This document shows, one piece after another, positions 62,547 to 64,000 of a stretch of DNA of 64,000 nt. Source of the DNA: Candidatus Poribacteria bacterium (GTDB taxonomy: Bacteria; Poribacteria; WGA-4E; WGA-3G). Position numbers and translations under genes: made by a program. Where the stretch lies: contig JAJEIE010000014.1 of NCBI GenBank assembly GCA_022827625.1, positions 38,093 through 102,092 on the forward strand, written 5' to 3'. Position 1 is the stretch's first letter. Each line of letters opens with the position of its first letter. The notes beneath the pieces were generated by a model. It was not told where the DNA came from and made no database searches. It saw nothing but the letters and a program-made list of their open reading frames with translations.

Positions 62547-63764
62547 ATGCGAAAAGCCAAGATTGCATCTGTAGGTTGTGGCTGGGTAGCAAAACGTTGG
62601 CACCTGCCAACAATCGCTGAATTGACAAAGCGAGGGGATTTAGATTACATCGCTGTGTGTGATGCGGATGCGGATGCAGCACGTGAAGCAGGTGAGGAAT
62701 ATGGACTGCCGTATTATACGGATGTCGAGGAAATGCTCGACAAACACAGCGATATTGATGTCGTAGACATCTCCACCGGCGATTATGAACACCATTCGGT
62801 GGCAAGGCGCGCCGCTGAGCGTAAGATGCATCCGATCGTTGAAAAGCCGATGGCACCTACACTCGCCTGCTGTGATGTAATCATAGAAAGCAGTCGGAAA
62901 AACGGTGTCCATTTTGAGGTCGCCGAAAACTATTTTCGGATGCCGGGAGATCGGATCATTATAAAATTGATTCAGGAAGGCGTACTTGGCGATATTATGC
63001 GCGTGCATTTTATCGAGCCTTTTGGCCGTAGACCATTTGTCCATGGTGCCGGCAAGCCACGCGGTGTAGAATCCCCTATATCAACGTTTACCTCCCACTC
63101 CGGTGTCTGTATTGATATGGGTGTACACCGAATGTCACAAATTCGGTTCTATGCCCAAAGCGAACCGAAAACAATCGTCGGAACGACCAAGCAGTTCGCT
63201 CCGAGTCCTGACAGGATATATGAAGATTGGGGACACGCCTTGATTGAATTTGAGAGTGGTGCTGTTGGGGTCTATGAAACCTCTCAAGTCGGGGAGGAGA
63301 CTATCAAGTACAGACAGATTATGGGAACGAAAGGCGTGATATTTGATACCGACTATTGGACATCAGATTTTCTACTCCGCGCGCTTGTCAACGGCGAAAT
63401 GAAGGATATTCCGATTGAGACGGAACGGCATCAGGTCGACGGTGTGGATGTCCTATCACGGATTGTCGTCCATACCGATCCACAAATTGTCTACGAGAAT
63501 CCTTTCAGAACGTACGCAATAGACGATTGGAACGTCGGGACGGCGGAAGAGATTATGACGATTGCGCGGGCAGCCCTCACAGGAGAACCCCCGGAGTATG
63601 GGGTTGAAGGTCGGAAAGATGTGGAGATGTGTATCGCGCTCTATGAATCTTCGCGTTTGGGAATGACCCCAATTTCACTGCCTATCACGGAGACGACGGG
63701 TTATGAGCAGATGGTTCATAACGAGTTTTCCCAAAAATTTGGTTATGCGCTTGAGGATAAGTAA
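62547..63764 (+). CDS. Gfo/Idh/MocA-family oxidoreductase 2
   Basis: 405 residues. IASVGCGWVAKRWHLPTIAE is the Rossmann loop and IVEKPMAPTLACCDVIIESS the EKP motif; VCIDMGVHRMSQIRFYAQSE is the active-site helix with D and H. Long C-terminal beta sheet. aaggagat precedes the ATG, 28 bases after phyH2. Probably acts on the product of one of the dioxygenases; the substrate is unknown. Confidence 0.9.
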   Translation: MRKAKIASVGCGWVAKRWHLPTIAELTKRGDLDYIAVCDADADAAREAGEEYGLPYYTDVEEMLDKHSDIDVVDISTGDYEHHSVARRAAERKMHPIVEKPMAPTLACCDVIIESSRKNGVHFEVAENYFRMPGDRIIIKLIQEGVLGDIMRVHFIEPFGRRPFVHGAGKPRGVESPISTFTSHSGVCIDMGVHRMSQIRFYAQSEPKTIVGTTKQFAPSPDRIYEDWGHALIEFESGAVGVYETSQVGEETIKYRQIMGTKGVIFDTDYWTSDFLLRALVNGEMKDIPIETERHQVDGVDVLSRIVVHTDPQIVYENPFRTYAIDDWNVGTAEEIMTIARAALTGEPPEYGVEGRKDVEMCIALYESSRLGMTPISLPITETTGYEQMVHNEFSQKFGYALEDK

Positions 63765-64000
63765 CTGGAAAGTTGGAGGTTTGGAAGATAGAATACACGA
63801 TATTTTTGCCAAACTTCCGCAAAATCTAATATTACGCGAGTTCCGTTGTAGCACAAACTATATGAAGATTAATTTATTAATTCAGTAATTTCTGAACGTG
63901 CGATAAATCGCACTACTACGAACAAACCCGTTTGTAGTAGGGCAATTCATTGCCCGTCTATTACCAAATTATTTTCTGAAATTTCATACAGTTTGCGATA
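63765..64000. repeat. Terminal non-coding stretch with three adjoining palindromes
   Basis: GTGCGAT-aa-ATCGCAC (63898-63913), CTACTAC...GTAGTAG (63913-63940, arms extendable to 11 with one mismatch) and GGGCAAT-tc-ATTGCCC (63940-63955) abut each other, sharing single bases. No credible gene lies here. Confidence 0.75.

Noticed and set aside
63703..63888. Short ORF overlapping the end of the second gfo gene
   Set aside because: Most of it is out-of-frame coding sequence and intergenic AT-rich bases; there is no ribosome site and no protein-like pattern.

Overview
The window is a piece of a bacterial chromosome of roughly 50% G+C, gene-dense, with no rRNA, tRNA, CRISPR array, integrase or transposase that I can recognise. 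Protein style points to the sponge-associated/marine Candidatus Poribacteria or a close relative. The clues are phytanoyl-CoA dioxygenases alternating with Gfo/Idh/MocA oxidoreductases, several AP-endonuclease-2-fold sugar isomerases, an M81 (MlrC-like) peptidase, a heparinase II/III-like protein, and a WD40-dockerin protein ending in an NPFNPETWIPYQL-type C-terminal domain. A double-membrane cell is supported by a BamA/TamA-type barrel, TamB, RseP and exported surface proteins. The phylum call is inference from protein style, not from a marker tree.

Layout. 1-429 is the tail of a sugar/nucleoside-type ABC permease. 504-19208 is a long minus-strand run: BamA/TamA-like barrel, TamB, tlyA, dxs, xseB, xseA, a YmdB-type phosphodiesterase, pyrE, selD, a TIM-barrel isomerase and a MESH1-like HD hydrolase. 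19348-23133 (plus) holds an M81 peptidase, a LamG exported protein, a PD-(D/E)XK-like protein and the wreck of an AAA-type ATPase gene. 23165-25714 (minus) has a heparinase-like protein and a STAS protein. 26088-28963 (plus) has a VOC protein, queE, an amidohydrolase and a small membrane protein; an APH-fold kinase follows on the minus strand. 30419-40043 (plus) is the conserved housekeeping string rpsB-tsf-frr-cdsA-dxr-rseP followed by a family-4 uracil-DNA glycosylase and priA, with pyrH and uppS missing from their usual places. 40193-45134 carries an aldolase-fold/ATP-grasp pair and the WD40-dockerin surface protein. 45211-48041 (minus) is trpS, a SAM hydroxide adenosyltransferase and another isomerase. 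48283-50776 (plus) is mqnE-mqnA-fur. 51791-52491 is an IscU-like/IscA-like pair behind a consensus promoter. 52630-58262 (minus) is a third isomerase plus sbcC-sbcD. 58474-63764 (plus) is a shortened Uma2-type protein and a four-gene phyH-gfo-phyH-gfo operon.

How genes work together. dxs and dxr belong to the MEP isoprenoid route; mqnE and mqnA to futalosine-dependent menaquinone synthesis; the barrel plus TamB to outer-membrane biogenesis; xseAB, udg, priA and sbcCD to DNA repair and restart; rpsB, tsf and frr to translation. The phyH/gfo operon, the isomerases, the heparinase-like protein and the M81 peptidase suggest catabolism of unusual sugars, polyols or peptides.

Main points of interest. 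(1) selD carries an in-frame UGA exactly at the catalytic Cys17 position with a hairpin just downstream, so SelD itself is very probably a selenoprotein. (2) A ~120-bp intergenic repeat has a full-length copy sitting in frame inside tamB, and tlyA carries two family-atypical inserts, one resembling an intergenic sequence. (3) Long inverted-repeat elements sit directly in front of many start codons, several of which lack a Shine-Dalgarno sequence. (4) The IscU-like protein lacks two of three ligand cysteines, MqnE has a CX5CX2C radical-SAM motif, and ribosome recycling factor has a Gly/Arg-rich replacement in its hinge region.
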